Shown here piece by piece: positions 1 to 11,283 of a stretch of 64,000 nucleotides of DNA. The notes under the pieces are model-generated. The model saw nothing but the letters and a program-made list of their open reading frames with translations. It had not been told where the DNA came from and made no database searches. A program made the translations under genes and the position numbers. Source of the DNA: Gonatopus flavifemur (lineage: Eukaryota > Arthropoda > Insecta > Hymenoptera > Dryinidae). The stretch's first letter is position 1. Every line of letters starts with the position of its first letter. Where the stretch lies: NCBI GenBank assembly GCA_018340375.1, contig JAFFJZ010000042.1:1054001-1118000 (forward strand), written 5' to 3'.

Positions 1-337
1 CAATGTCGATTTCTCTAATCAGGATCGTAGGCAATCGATGAAAAAGATCATACCGAGCCTGCTCAAGGGTGATTATTGAAGTTCATTTGCCATTTTTTTA
101 CAGGCAAAAGTATAATGGATATACCATGATATCCAATGGACAGTCTGCTAGTGTCCACCATTCTGCAATCAAAATCGTGAACAAATAATAAAACAGAATA
201 GTGAATAGATAATGAATGTACATTCAATTATAGCAAGTTTGAAAAACATTCGAAAATAAGGTTAGTCACCAAGCACTTCAGGTATACTAAAATATGACAT
301 CCAGAATCAAAATTATGAACTATGTAGAAAATGATTT
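1..337. other. left edge, no gene seen
   Basis: AT-rich sequence left of the first foldback element. I see no coding signal or recognisable repeat, only a short duplicated motif around an ATGGATAT sequence near 115-140. Confidence 0.5.
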
Positions 338-1925
338 CCCTAGACTCTTTGAGTGAAATTACAGGTGGATCAAGAAAAAGTAGAGAGGATGCAGGTATAC
401 TATACATCTGTATGTTATTTACCACCACGATCAATATCATCGTAGGTAGCGTAGAAGGGGAATGAAGAAAAGGCAGAAGTGCAATGGATATACAAGTCCT
501 TGCGGTGAATAATACCACTATCAGATTCTTCCAACAGAATCATAAGTGGATGAAGAAAAAGCCAAAAGGATGTAGATGTATCATACATCTGTACGTTGAA
601 TCCTACCACGATCATTAGGTAGCGTTGAAGGAAAATACAGGAGAGATAGGAGCACAGTGAATATACCACGAATCTTTGCATCGGGTGCATTCCACTGACC
701 AATTGACGAATGATTAGAGAGACTGTTCAGGATCAACTCAACGAAACTTGAGCAGATACAATATTCTGATTATAGAAATTGTTGCAAAACAACTACAGGT
801 GAACTAGACTGATGTGACTGGATGTGACAATTCATTCTGAATGTTTTCTTTCAAAGTTCCATCTTTTCAGTTGTTCCATTCAAGCTGGATTATATTTGTG
901 TTCTTACAAACCATCATTTTCATCTTTACTTATCTTGGTTTTGGAATGATTCAATTCTCAAATATCATGAATATTTAATGGTTTGGATATTTGATACAAT
1001 ATTGCTTTTGATTGATCATGAATCACTCTGAATACATTTTGAACATTTCATAGATCCTAGAGTTACTAAATTCCTCAACCCAAAATACTCTACGACAATT
1101 TAATAGAATTCATGATATTTGAGAATTGGATCATTCCAAAAACCAAGATAAGTAAAGATAAAAATGATGGTTTGTAAGAACACAAACATAATCCAGCTTG
1201 GATGGAACAACTGAAAAGATGGAACTTTGGAAGAAAACATTCAGAATGAATTGTCACATTCAGTAACATCAGTCAAGTTGACCAGTTGTTGTTCTGTAGC
1301 AATTTCTATAATCAGAATATTGTATCTGCTCAATTTTCATCGAGTTGATCCTAAACAGTCTCTTTAATCATTCGTCAATTTATCAGTGGAATACACCCGA
1401 TACAAAAATTTGTGGTATATCCACTGCTCTCCTATCTTTTCTGCATTCTCCTTCAACGCTACCTAATGATCATGGTAGGATTCAACGTACAGATGTATGG
1501 TACATCTACATCCTTTTCGTTTTTTCTTCATCCACCTATAATTCTGTTGGAAGAATCTGATAGTGGTATTATTCAACGCAAGGACTTGTATACCCACTGC
1601 ACTTCTGCTTTTTCTTCATTTTCCTATGACGCTACCTAACGACATTGATGATTGTGGTACATAACATAAAGATGTATGGTACATATGCATCCTCCTTGCT
1701 TTTTCTTCATCTACCTGTGGTTCTATTGGAAGAATCTGATAATAGTGTACCTAACGCGAGGACCTGTGGTATATCCACTGCACTCCTGTCTTTCCTTCAT
1801 TTTCCTTCTACGCTACCTGATGATATTGATCGTGGTGGTAAGTAACATACAGATGTATAGTATACCTGCATCCTTTCTACTTTTTCTTGATCCACCTGTA
1901 ATTTTACTCAAAGAATTTACTCACT
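338..1925. repeat. foldback element with tandem subrepeats
   Basis: The left part (about 338-970) is the reverse complement of the right part (about 1110-1925), around a spacer centred near 1040. The inner arms near 855-970 and 1110-1235 pair closely. The outer arms consist of a degenerate repeat of about 177 bases: in the right arm the motif TGTGGTATATCCACTGC recurs near 1411, 1587 and 1765. The right arm seems to hold one unit more than the left. This architecture, long inverted repeats built from short direct repeats, is that of foldback elements. Open frames inside follow the repeat and are not genes. Confidence 0.75.
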
Positions 1926-2033
1926 GAGAAAACTTCTTCACCTGAGTACTCAGGAATAAGGATATTGGATAATATATAATCAAGGGGCCAAAATATTGAT
2001 AAAAAATCAACAGAAACTCACGCGTTAAACGTA

Positions 2034-2828
2034 ATGGGTCTTACTAATGTTGACGATATTCCTTCTGATTTGAATGCAGTAATGCAGTGTATATTGTACT
2101 GTGGTTCTGAGACAAAACAATTACTTTTATCTGACCCCAATGACATCATAAATATTCCAATTCAGAACTACAATTCACAAAAAAACCTTGATATCATAGC
2201 TTTGAAACAGCTTGCAGGCCCACAATACTTGCATAATCACTTTCAAGATGCAGGAGAATTCATCGCTTTTTTTTGCAAAAATTCAATGGCTATTAAAAAT
2301 TTAGTGAAGCATCAAATAACTAACATAACGGAATGTACGAAATGTGTATATACCGAAAATATTGTTGGTACAAATTGTGTTATACGTCTTGCGCTACCTC
2401 CAATTTCACAAAAATCGATTGAGTTTCAAGAAATATTCAAGTTCAATTTTTCAACATGGAAAATTTCCGAAGATTCTTGTGACAAATGTAATAACTTGCA
2501 TGAAACTAAAAAATCATTCATAACAGCGTCAGAACGATATGTAATTGTGCAATTGATGATATTTGATCACAATGATGTTGAAGCAACAAAGGTAGAAAAT
2601 ATAAACATTAAAGCAGTACCAACTCCGAAAATTAAAATTGTACAACACTTTTGTAAAGTTATAGCTGTTGTTTTTCATCAGGGTCAAAATATTTCTGAAG
2701 GTAATTCCAAATGCATGTTACGAAGTAAAGGTACAAAGTGGATAGTTATTCATGATCTGCAAGTTGAAGAGCGACATTGGCCACGTAATGCTGAAGACTC
2801 GTATATATATTTCTTTAAAAAGCAATAA
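2034..2828 (+). CDS. ubiquitin-specific-protease-like, probable pseudoenzyme
   Basis: A single open frame of 264 codons resembling a shortened peptidase C19 (USP) domain, which usually spans 300 or more residues. Visible family marks are an N-terminal GL-N block with N14 and Q18C19, a QDAGEF motif at residues 71-76, two CxxC pairs at 101-104 and 149-152 matching the USP zinc finger, and a C-terminal block with FHQG (214-217), W236 and the closing YIYFFKK. Where the catalytic Cys is expected (three residues before N14) there is Ser11, and where the GH(Y) His is expected the residues are GNS. A deubiquitinase reaction is therefore unlikely; ubiquitin binding is possible. It has no introns and lies among transposon debris, so it may be a retrocopy or element-borne gene. 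The start is the first ATG before the GL-N block. Confidence 0.6.
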   Translation: MGLTNVDDIPSDLNAVMQCILYCGSETKQLLLSDPNDIINIPIQNYNSQKNLDIIALKQLAGPQYLHNHFQDAGEFIAFFCKNSMAIKNLVKHQITNITECTKCVYTENIVGTNCVIRLALPPISQKSIEFQEIFKFNFSTWKISEDSCDKCNNLHETKKSFITASERYVIVQLMIFDHNDVEATKVENINIKAVPTPKIKIVQHFCKVIAVVFHQGQNISEGNSKCMLRSKGTKWIVIHDLQVEERHWPRNAEDSYIYFFKKQ

Positions 2829-3069
2829 TTTCGCTTCATCATAAAATCAGAATTCAATTACTGCAATATTGTACAGTTTTGAAGAATACAGAATACCTTG
2901 ATAATACCATAACGAACCGAATATTCTTGAAGAATTTTTTCGAATGATTTCGATGGATATTCCACAGAATTCTGAAAAATGTCTGGTACAGTACTAGAAA
3001 ATGTCTTCAATCTGATATCTTGAAGGTATATCTTTTTGTGGCATGATAAATATTTGACATCTCTTTACC
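2829..3069. other. intergenic, no feature seen
   Basis: AT-rich DNA after the USP-like frame. No polyadenylation signal that I would trust and no repeat recognised. Confidence 0.4.
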
Positions 3070-3325
3070 CAGATAGCAAAAGTTCCAAAAACTAGATCCC
3101 ATTGAATCCTTCTGGAACCACAAAATGAATCACTGAAATGTCAGTAGCATGGAGTTCTTGGAGAATTCAAATCGCCTTTTGTCATACTATATACAGTACA
3201 ATATACAGTATGACAAAAAGCGATTTGAATTCTCCAAGGACTCCATTCTGCTGACATTTCAGTGGTTCGTTTTGTGGTCACGGAAGAATTTAATGAGATC
3301 TAATTTTTGGAACTTTTGCTATCTG
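3070..3325. mobile_element. palindromic miniature element
   Basis: The sequence is a near-perfect palindrome along its whole length, centred at about 3197. It begins CAGATAGCAAAAGTTCC and ends with the complementary GGAACTTTTGCTATCTG. Arms are about 120 bases with few mismatches. This fits a MITE made almost entirely of inverted repeat; I could not identify a convincing target duplication or assign a superfamily. Confidence 0.65.
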
Positions 3326-3684
3326 CTACTTCTCACAATGATTCAAAAGAGTGACCGAACAATTTTTGCTGGAAAGCTATTTTTAGCTCCATGCTAAACA
3401 GTACGAATTCTATCTTGCAAAAAAAATTTCTGTTGGATACCTTGAATATATTGTACGCAGGTTTCCTTTGTCTGTAAGATCTATGTTGTTTCGATTTTCT
3501 TACAATGATTTCTTGAAGACACTGGAAATTTCCGCTCAAGACATGTTCAGCACAATATTGTGGGCTGTTTTGGATGGCGTGAGCTACTTTGAGGGCTGTG
3601 AACTGCTTTGAGCGCTTCGAGCTGCTTTGAGCGCCAACTTACCAGTCAAGGAAAATTTAGTTTTCGGAATTATTCACACGTATA

Positions 3685-4051
3685 CCCAGGAAAAAATCAT
3701 TAGATCTATTCAGATCTAAATAGATCTGAGTAGATCTGATTTTTGGTCAGATCTGGTTCAAAAGATCAGATTAGATCTGTTCAGATCTCAGTAGATCTGA
3801 TCAGATCTTGGCACATCTGGTTAGATCTGAGTAGATCTCGTTAGATCTGAATTGAATATTAGATTGAATCTTAATGAGCAATTGGTGGTTCAATTGTCAG
3901 AAATTTTGTCATATCTGTCTGTATATGAATTTGATTTTGCACATATATTGTGACGAACACAAGCCAAAATCGCAGTTTTTCAGATCTTAATAGATCTGTT
4001 TAGATCTGACCAAAATTTAGATCTGGTCAGATCTGATCATTTTTTCCTGGG
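3685..4051. mobile_element. MITE rich in AGATCT, flanked by TA
   Basis: The element starts CCCAGGAAAAAATCAT and ends with a near-complementary ATCATTTTTTCCTGGG, with TA on both sides (3683-3684 and 4052-4053). The subterminal parts are packed with the self-complementary hexamer AGATCT; I count 17 copies, many in a TAGATCTGA context, mostly at 3700-3850 and 3980-4040. A TA duplication suggests mobilisation by a Tc1/mariner-like or similar enzyme. Confidence 0.7.
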
Positions 4052-4285
4052 TATTTGTTTATTGGAATTCGCTTTTCTTCCCTTCTTTCCTTCATTCTTT
4101 ATTTCGATAATCTATTACCGTCCAATGATGAGATGACTGATGGAAATCCAAGTGGATTTTTATAGCACATAAGTTATCTGAGGACATCTCCTTCATTCCT
4201 ACGATTGCCATAAACTCGACAGGGGTATTTCCTTTTCATTTGGGTTCAGTTGGGAGTATATTCAGAAAAAGAAGTGAAATCTCTC

Positions 4286-5584
4286 AAAAAACTCCAAAAA
4301 AGTGAAAAAATAACGCCAAGTACATGAAAATCCCAAAAACAAAGATTAAAAAAATTTAAAAACACATTCTAAAGGAAAATTTCACTGCATTCAGAATTTC
4401 GAGGGGATATAAGAGGACATGCTCCATTTGAAAAAAAAGATATGAAATCAATATGAGCGACCAAGTACATTGGTTATCTAAAGGATATGTGAAAGATTTT
4501 TGGTATATTGTAACTTCAGTTTGTTAAAACTGTATTGAATGTAATTTATGATTTCCAAAAACGCATTGTTGTATTAAAAAAATGAATAAAACAAGCGGAT
4601 CGTTCTGCCCGTATATAGATACCAAGAAGTGAAAAAAAAGTGAAATTCCACAAAACATACAAATGTCCCACAAAAACCCCTAAAAACTCCAACACAGTGA
4701 AAAATAACGTCAAATCCCAAAAATCATACAAACGTTTCACAATAACACTTGAAAAAAAATCCTTGAAAAAAATACTTCACTCTTTCCGGAAGATTACTTG
4801 ATATAACAAATATACCATTAAAAAAAAAGATGTGAAAGGCAACCCTATTTCGGAATTCGCATCAACCAGGAACACTTGGCGTGGCCGAAGAAGATTTTAT
4901 GAAATTTTACCATTCAAATTTCTTGTTCAATGTTCTATAGAAATTCATTCGTATATAATAAAGGCCAAAAACTTGTACCATCGGCCACGCCAAGTGTCCC
5001 TGGTTGATGCGAATTCCGAAACAGGGTTGCCGTTCACATGTTTTTTTTCAATGGTATATTTGTTATATCAAGTAATCTTCCGGAAAGAGTGAAGTATTTT
5101 TTTCAAGGATTTTTTTTCAAGTGTTATTGTAAAACATTTATATGGTTTTTGGGATTTGACGTTATTTTTTACTGTGTTGGAGTTTTTAGGGGTTTTTGTG
5201 AGACATTTGTATGTTTTGTGGAATTTTACTTTTTTTTCACTTTTTGGTATCTATACATATATGGGCAGAACGATACGCTTGTTTTATTTAGTTTTTTAAT
5301 ACAATAATGCTCTTTTGAAAATCATAAATTACCTCCAATACAGTTCAAACAAACTGAAGTTGCAATATACCAAAAATCTTTCACATATCCTTTAGATAAC
5401 CAATGTACTTGGTCGCTCATATTGATTTCATATCTTTTTTTTCAAATGGAGCATGTCCTCTTATATCCCCTCGAAATTCTGAATGCAGTGAAATTTTCCT
5501 TTAGAATGTGTTTTTAAATTTTTTTATTCTTTGTTTTTGGGATTTTCATGTACTTGGCGTTATTTTTTTACTTTTTTGGAGTTT
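4286..5584. repeat. 1.3-kb long inverted repeat
   Basis: The left arm (about 4286-4890) is mirrored by the right arm (about 4981-5584), with a loop of about 90 bases. The innermost arms, 4852-4890 and 4981-5018, pair almost without mismatch around a CCACGCCAAGTG core. Outer arms are AT-rich, show small differences, and include an internal diverged duplication of the same block. If transcribed it would form a stem of roughly 600 base pairs. No coding capacity seen. Confidence 0.75.
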
Positions 5585-6318
5585 TTTTGGGGGTTCGAAT
5601 TTATGAGATCTTTCCAACGGGGATAATTGCTCATCCATATTGCAGCAGTATTCCACTCACAAATATATAAGTAAATGTATCCATCATACTGAATATGCTG
5701 TTCAATTCATGATTGACGGTTGATTATGATTTTTTCAATGTTTATCATTTTGAATGTATATAGACTTTCTAATGATGTGGATATATCAGTTATGTAATAT
5801 AATTCTATTTCAGTAACAGTAAAGTTCCAGAGACACATAACAAAAAAATTCACCAATATGTACAAAGAACTCCAAAGAAAAGCATCCGATATCCTGGTGA
5901 TGTGAAATCATCTGAGTTGGAAGAGTTGAGTCCAAAATCCGGAAAAAGACATCGGAACGTTTCAAAAAAAGTGTACTACAAAGACAACAGTGTCGTGAAA
6001 CATTTGCGAAAGCAGCAACGTCGGCAACAGAACAGAATTGAAAATCTGGAACAGGTTCTGTCAGAATTGAAACGACTAGAGCTCTCATCAGCAAATTGTG
6101 CGAGTACGTTGCAGGTCAGCTACCAAACATTTTGATTATTCTTGGTCATCAATTGTAGATTTCTTAAGATGTTATTGCACGCTGATTTTCATATTGTAAT
6201 ATAAGATGCATGTAGTCGAGCTTAACATGATGCTTAATGCTTTGATGTATGATATATATAATGTGGTTCAAATAATGTATATTCTATGTACCAAAGGGTC
6301 TTTCATACCCGTATAAAC

Positions 6319-6342
6319 AAAATAAATAAATAAATAAATAAA
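6319..6342. repeat. (AAAT)n microsatellite
   Basis: About six tandem AAAT units in an intron-like part of the P-element-like relic. Confidence 0.8.
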
Positions 6343-6442
6343 TATTGTTCCCAGACAAAATTTTCAAAAAGCATCGAAATTGTTGATGGTTCAAAAAACG
6401 ATTCTCGAAATGTTGACGAAGTAGAGTTATTCTAAAAATTAA

Positions 6443-6660
6443 CCCTAGAACGAGCATGTGGGGTCTTTTAGGACCCCAGGACATTTTTTTCTACCCCAGC
6501 GTCTGAGCCTGTCTTCATCTGTGTAGTTTGTCACCCAAATATTCTCAAATCTTACATCCTAACGGAGAAAAACCGCCCATAGTGAGTTGAAATCCGTTTA
6601 GTTTCAAATGAGTTACAGCCATTTGAAATTCCCTGTGTTTTTCACGTGCCCGTTCTAGAG
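6443..6660. mobile_element. piggyBac-type MITE
   Basis: Begins at TTAA followed by CCCTAGAACGAGCA and ends TGCCCGTTCTAGAG followed by TCAA (6661-6664), a one-base change from TTAA. Next to the left end is a small hairpin, GGGTC..GACCCC, typical of piggyBac-family termini. The element sits within the intron of the P-element-like relic and has no coding capacity. Confidence 0.65.
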
Positions 6661-9219
6661 TCAATGAAGCTTTTGGAACCTTTGAAGCTCGAAACTAATT
6701 GTTTAAGACACTTCACTGATATTCCGAGAATCATTTTTCCGCTATCCGGGATTCCTAGCGCTACCAGGATATATTCACTCTTGTACCACAAAGGATAAGA
6801 GTGAACTACGTGACATAATAAGTGAACCCCTTTTTATAATAAAAATATCGTATCTCGTCAATTTATCAAACTCACACCGAATGGTGTGCATTTATTGTCA
6901 ATGAGAAAAATTGCAACAATGTTTGGGTATATCAACCGAATAGACAAGTAGAGATTCAAATCATAAGTTTCATGTTTATATGTACGTTATCTCGTTTCAG
7001 ATTGAACTCTTGTATTATGATATGGTAAAATATTGCCAAATATTGATTTCAGTAGTCATTTCTACTTGTATAGAAGTGATAAGTACATCCATTGTCTTTT
7101 CTCGCCAAATTGTCAACATTATAACTGATGAAATAAATGTTGACTTCATTTATAATGATTATATGCATACAATTCTTCCTCTGTGCATTATACCTCGCTC
7201 CTATCTCCTACATTATTTCCCTGCTTCCTTTCCTACATTTCCTGATACAAAATACCATCTTCTCACGCAGGTAATTCCTGGAGAAAACTCCATTGTTCGG
7301 GATATTGAAACAGGAATGATTGATGGAAAATATACACCCGAATTACGCACTTTCGCCTTGACATTGAATTTTTATAGCCCAAAAGCCTATCAGTATGTCA
7401 GAAAAGTTTTTGAAAATCGACCTCCAGCACCTTCAACTATACGATCGTGGTATGGACCTGTCGACGGTTCTCCTGATTTCAGATCAGGAGCTAATAATGT
7501 TTTGAAACAAAAGTGCGATGAAGCGGGTGAATAAAAGCTCTTTGCATGTCACACCAAACGGAGATTTGTTGGACATGTGGACTACGGTTCAGTTTTTGAA
7601 GAAGCAGATAACTTACCATTAGCTGATAATGCTTTGGTTTATTCAGCTAGTGGAATAAACCAGCGCTGGAAAATTCCTGTAGCATATTTTTTAGTAGATG
7701 GATTACCTGCACAAGAATCAGCAGCAATTACTGAAATGGTTTTAGAATTTATAGCTACTTCTGGAGTGCACATCATTGCTCTTACATTTGATAGACTACC
7801 AGCCGATATTGCAATGGTTCATGAACCTGGAGCTGACATTGCTAATAATAAAGGTTTTTTCCACCATCCATCACAAGATGATAATGTGTTGGTTCTTTTG
7901 GATGCCGCACATATGTTGAAATTATTGCGAAATGCTATGGCAAAAAATATCTTGTACGATTCTGATGAAAATCCAATGAAATTTCAATACATACAGGCAT
8001 TAGTAGCATTGCAAGAAACTGGCTAGGTCCATTTGGATCATGAATTAAATGAACCACACATACAATGGTGGAAAAGTAAGATGAATGTGAGACTGGCTGC
8101 CCAGACTTTGAGTCGAAGCTGCGCGGTAGCATTGGAACAGTTGTAAGCAGGTCTCTATCCAGATTTTGTAGGTTGTAAAGCAACAGCAAAGTCTCGTCGA
8201 ATGACAAATCATGTATTCGATTGCCTCAATGCCAGGAATTCATTTTCTCATGGATACAAGAGACCATTAAACCAACAAACCTCTTCGAAGGTATTTGAGT
8301 TTTCCAAAGTAGCGACAGATTACTTCACAACCATAATAATAGATGATCTTGAGAAAAGAAAGAAAGAAGAAACAAATGTTCGGAAGCTTTCGATTATTCG
8401 GACACAGTTGAGAAGAGGATTCGTTGGTTTTGTGATGGACATGAAAAATTCAGAAATTATATATTATGATTATGTTGAGAAGGGATACCTTAATTGTATC
8501 CTCTCTTATAAATTGTCCCAAGATCATTTAGAAATTTTATTTTCTTGTCTACGATCCAAAGGTGGCTGCAATAATAATCCTAATGCAATACAGTTTGCAG
8601 CAGCATATAAGAGAATTCTGAATCATAATGATGTTCGGTCATCAACACATGGAAACTATATCCCGTTGGATAGTACATCCATATTAACTGTAGCATCAGA
8701 ACAAGAAAAGAAATATCCTGGTACACCAGCTACGTCTGAACATTTTGAAATTGAAATTGAATGTCATTGATGTAGACGATATACCATTGACATATATAGA
8801 TCCTACACTTGGCCATGTAGTGGGATACATCACAGGATTTGTGGAGTTGGGGATATCGAATTCAATGGAATGCAAAGAATGCATTAATCTGCTCAACCAA
8901 TGTGCTGAAGAAAATTCAGAATTTGTGAGTCGGAAAATTGCTGGTTTTTCACGTCAACCAAGAATTGATACCTATCAAATTGCGACGATTGTTGAAGAAG
9001 TTTGACGAATCTATGAATCAAAACAAGAATTGGAATTCAAAAACACATTTGATAAGATCGTCAACAATTCATTCCATAATATTAACTCCGAAGGAGTCTT
9101 AAGTAATTTTCAAGAACACATTAAAGATGCTAACACTAAAGATCACAAATATGGTTTAATGAAATCATTGATCAAATTATATTTGAAAGTGAAATTCACA
9201 CATTTGGGGAAATGCAGAG

Positions 9220-10137
9220 CTCAAACCAAAACCAAACCAACCAATCAAGCTCCGCCAAACCTGTGATCACTGACTGACGACCATCGTCTTCTTGTGTGTT
9301 CCAGGTAGGTGTCCCCCAGGCCCAGACATACATCGTCAATATTTGGGGGAGTTTATCACGGCAGACCATCGCCGAAGGCATACGCGACGACCAACATATC
9401 GTGCAGCGGTGCCTTTGTCTTAATATATCGCTGGAAATTCTTGGACGATGTGGATTTCATGTTTGTGTCTGTGGTTCACCTTATGTAGGGATATAGTTCA
9501 CTTCGGATATTATTCTTTGAGAATGGCGCGGGCACGGTTCATACATCTAACCTACTACGCCGTCGGCACTGTCAAGCATCAGGATAGTTGTAAGAAAGTT
9601 TGTGAATTAGGGTAATGATTAATAAAGCACACCCCATTACCCCCCACAAATTGGTACACCTTGACGTGGTGTGGGGGCACGGCCGGCCGCCAAGTGCCAA
9701 TTGTCCCTATATATTGACGTGATGGTCGAACATATGTGTGCTATGTATTACTGTTTCAGCTTGAAACATGACTCGAAGGAGGGGAAACCGTCGGCCTTCC
9801 GCTCGACGGCTTGACTTGCTGCATGATTGATGGGATGGAGTGGTGCCTTCAAACACACAGTCCACATATACTCTGGGAGATTCCATCGTACCTGGAGACC
9901 GAGCATTCCAAGTGAAAGGGATCGACGTCGAGGTCGTTGCACACCATCAAATGGCAGCCTGTGTCGTAGTTGATCTCTTCGGCCCGACGAGTAACGTACA
10001 CCCGATCGCTACAAGCGGACCACGGGTAGTGGGGGTTACCCCCATAAAAGTGAAAGTGCGTCCACGAGTTGCCGTTCCCTTCGCTCTCGGTATAAACACT
10101 GGATACCCGGTCTCAATCCGGTCTTCTTGATGAAACA
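9220..10137. other. GC-richer unassigned stretch
   Basis: After the P-element relic there is a short A/C-rich run (ACCAA-like units near 9225-9245), then about 850 bases that are clearly more GC-rich than their surroundings. It includes a TTGACGTGGTGTGGGGGC motif near 9663 that resembles leader sequences of some non-LTR retrotransposons. Open frames here overlap on both strands and show no family match. It may be a truncated LINE leader unrelated to, or joined to, the retrotransposon that follows. Confidence 0.35.
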
Positions 10138-10723
10138 ATGAAGCAAACGTTAGCTAAAACTAATGTTGCAGTAGCGTCTACAATCTCTCTGTTGGAAACA
10201 ACGAAAATAGACTCCTGGACAGAAGTGAACAAACTTTTAGATTCATTAATAATCTCAATTTTACTTTACGCTAGTCACATATGGGGCATTAGGTATCTGG
10301 AAAAAATTGATAAAGTGCAGACAACTTTGATCAAGAAAGTACTAAATATAAGTGATTGTACACCAAACTATGCAGTACGCATTGAAACAGGAAGGTGTCG
10401 TATCTCGCTAAATATTCTCAAATTAACCTTGAACTGGATAGCCAAGATATACTTAATGGATAAGGGAAGATACCCACGCTTATGCTTCCAGGAACTAATT
10501 GAAGCAGAAGAAAACCGGGATTCCAATCCAAATTTTAATTGGATTACACAAATAAGAAACCACTTTTCAGAACCAATTGAACAATCCGACATATGCGAAG
10601 ACTTTTCAGTACTATGTAAGCCGGGTGCTATAGAAAATATACTAGCAAAATACGAGAAGTATTTAATATCTATACACCTAGATAAATGCAAGCAATCAAC
10701 ATCGCTGATAATATACCCCAGAC

Positions 10724-11132
10724 TAGAGAGCCTCAAGGAAGAGAGTCGCCAACTTGCGCCGCTCTGATTGGCGTAATCGCGAACAACTCTGTACGGAGTC
10801 GCCATATTGAAAATTTGACGTTACCGCAGTGCTGTAGTTTACAATTTGTTTTAGGCTATCATAACCATAACATCAGCAATCAGTCATACCGATGTTATTC
10901 CACTTTGAATGTGAATGAAAATGAATTTGCAGGTTGCAAAACGAAATGAAGCTCACAATTCGCCATAACTGATGTGTGCTGATTTTATCGTTATGACATC
11001 CGGGAACAAATCGTCAACTACAATACTGCGATGACGTCAAATTTTCAATATGGCGTCTCCCTTGAAGAGCTCCTCGTGATTACGCCAATCAGAGGACAGC
11101 AAGTTGGCGACTCTCTCCCTTGAGGCTCTCTA
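10724..11132. mobile_element. hAT-type MITE with 8-bp target duplication
   Basis: Inverted termini TAGAGAGCCTCAAGG and CCTTGAGGCTCTCTA bound a 409-base non-coding element flanked by the perfect 8-base duplication CCCCAGAC (10716-10723 and 11133-11140). Its internal arms also pair over much of their length. Removing the element and one duplication rejoins the host retrotransposon reading frame without a shift, which confirms the limits. An 8-base duplication and a TAG start fit hAT. Confidence 0.88.
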
Positions 11133-11283
11133 CCCCAGACTTACATACAACGGAGAAACACAAAGATATTTATGCCTTGGGAATAATATTGGAATAAGAA
11201 GGATGATAGCACAAATTAGGTTTATGAATGTATATAACTCTCGTATCTGGAAACATCTGAAAATGTATAGGTTTAAGAAAGAC

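Larger units (their letters stand above)
5812..9215 (+). pseudogene. P-element/THAP9-like transposase, broken
   Basis: A decayed gene for a THAP9/P-element-type DNA transposase. A first recognisable exon (about 5812-6115) begins after TTCTATTTCAG and encodes a lysine-rich stretch then a coiled coil, the region that usually follows the THAP domain; the THAP domain itself was not found upstream, where the 1.3-kb palindrome lies. After an intron, the catalytic part resumes near 7270 behind a pyrimidine-rich acceptor, with family signatures IRSWYGPVDGSPDF, FVGHVDYG, DAAHMLKLLRN (near 7910), KLSQDHLEILF and GGCNNNP (near 8540). The end, with HKYGLMKSLIKLY, reaches about 9215. Frame changes or stops occur near 7530, 8024, 8141, 8770 and 9003, so no full product can be made. 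Family assignment is secure; exon limits are approximate. Confidence 0.8.
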
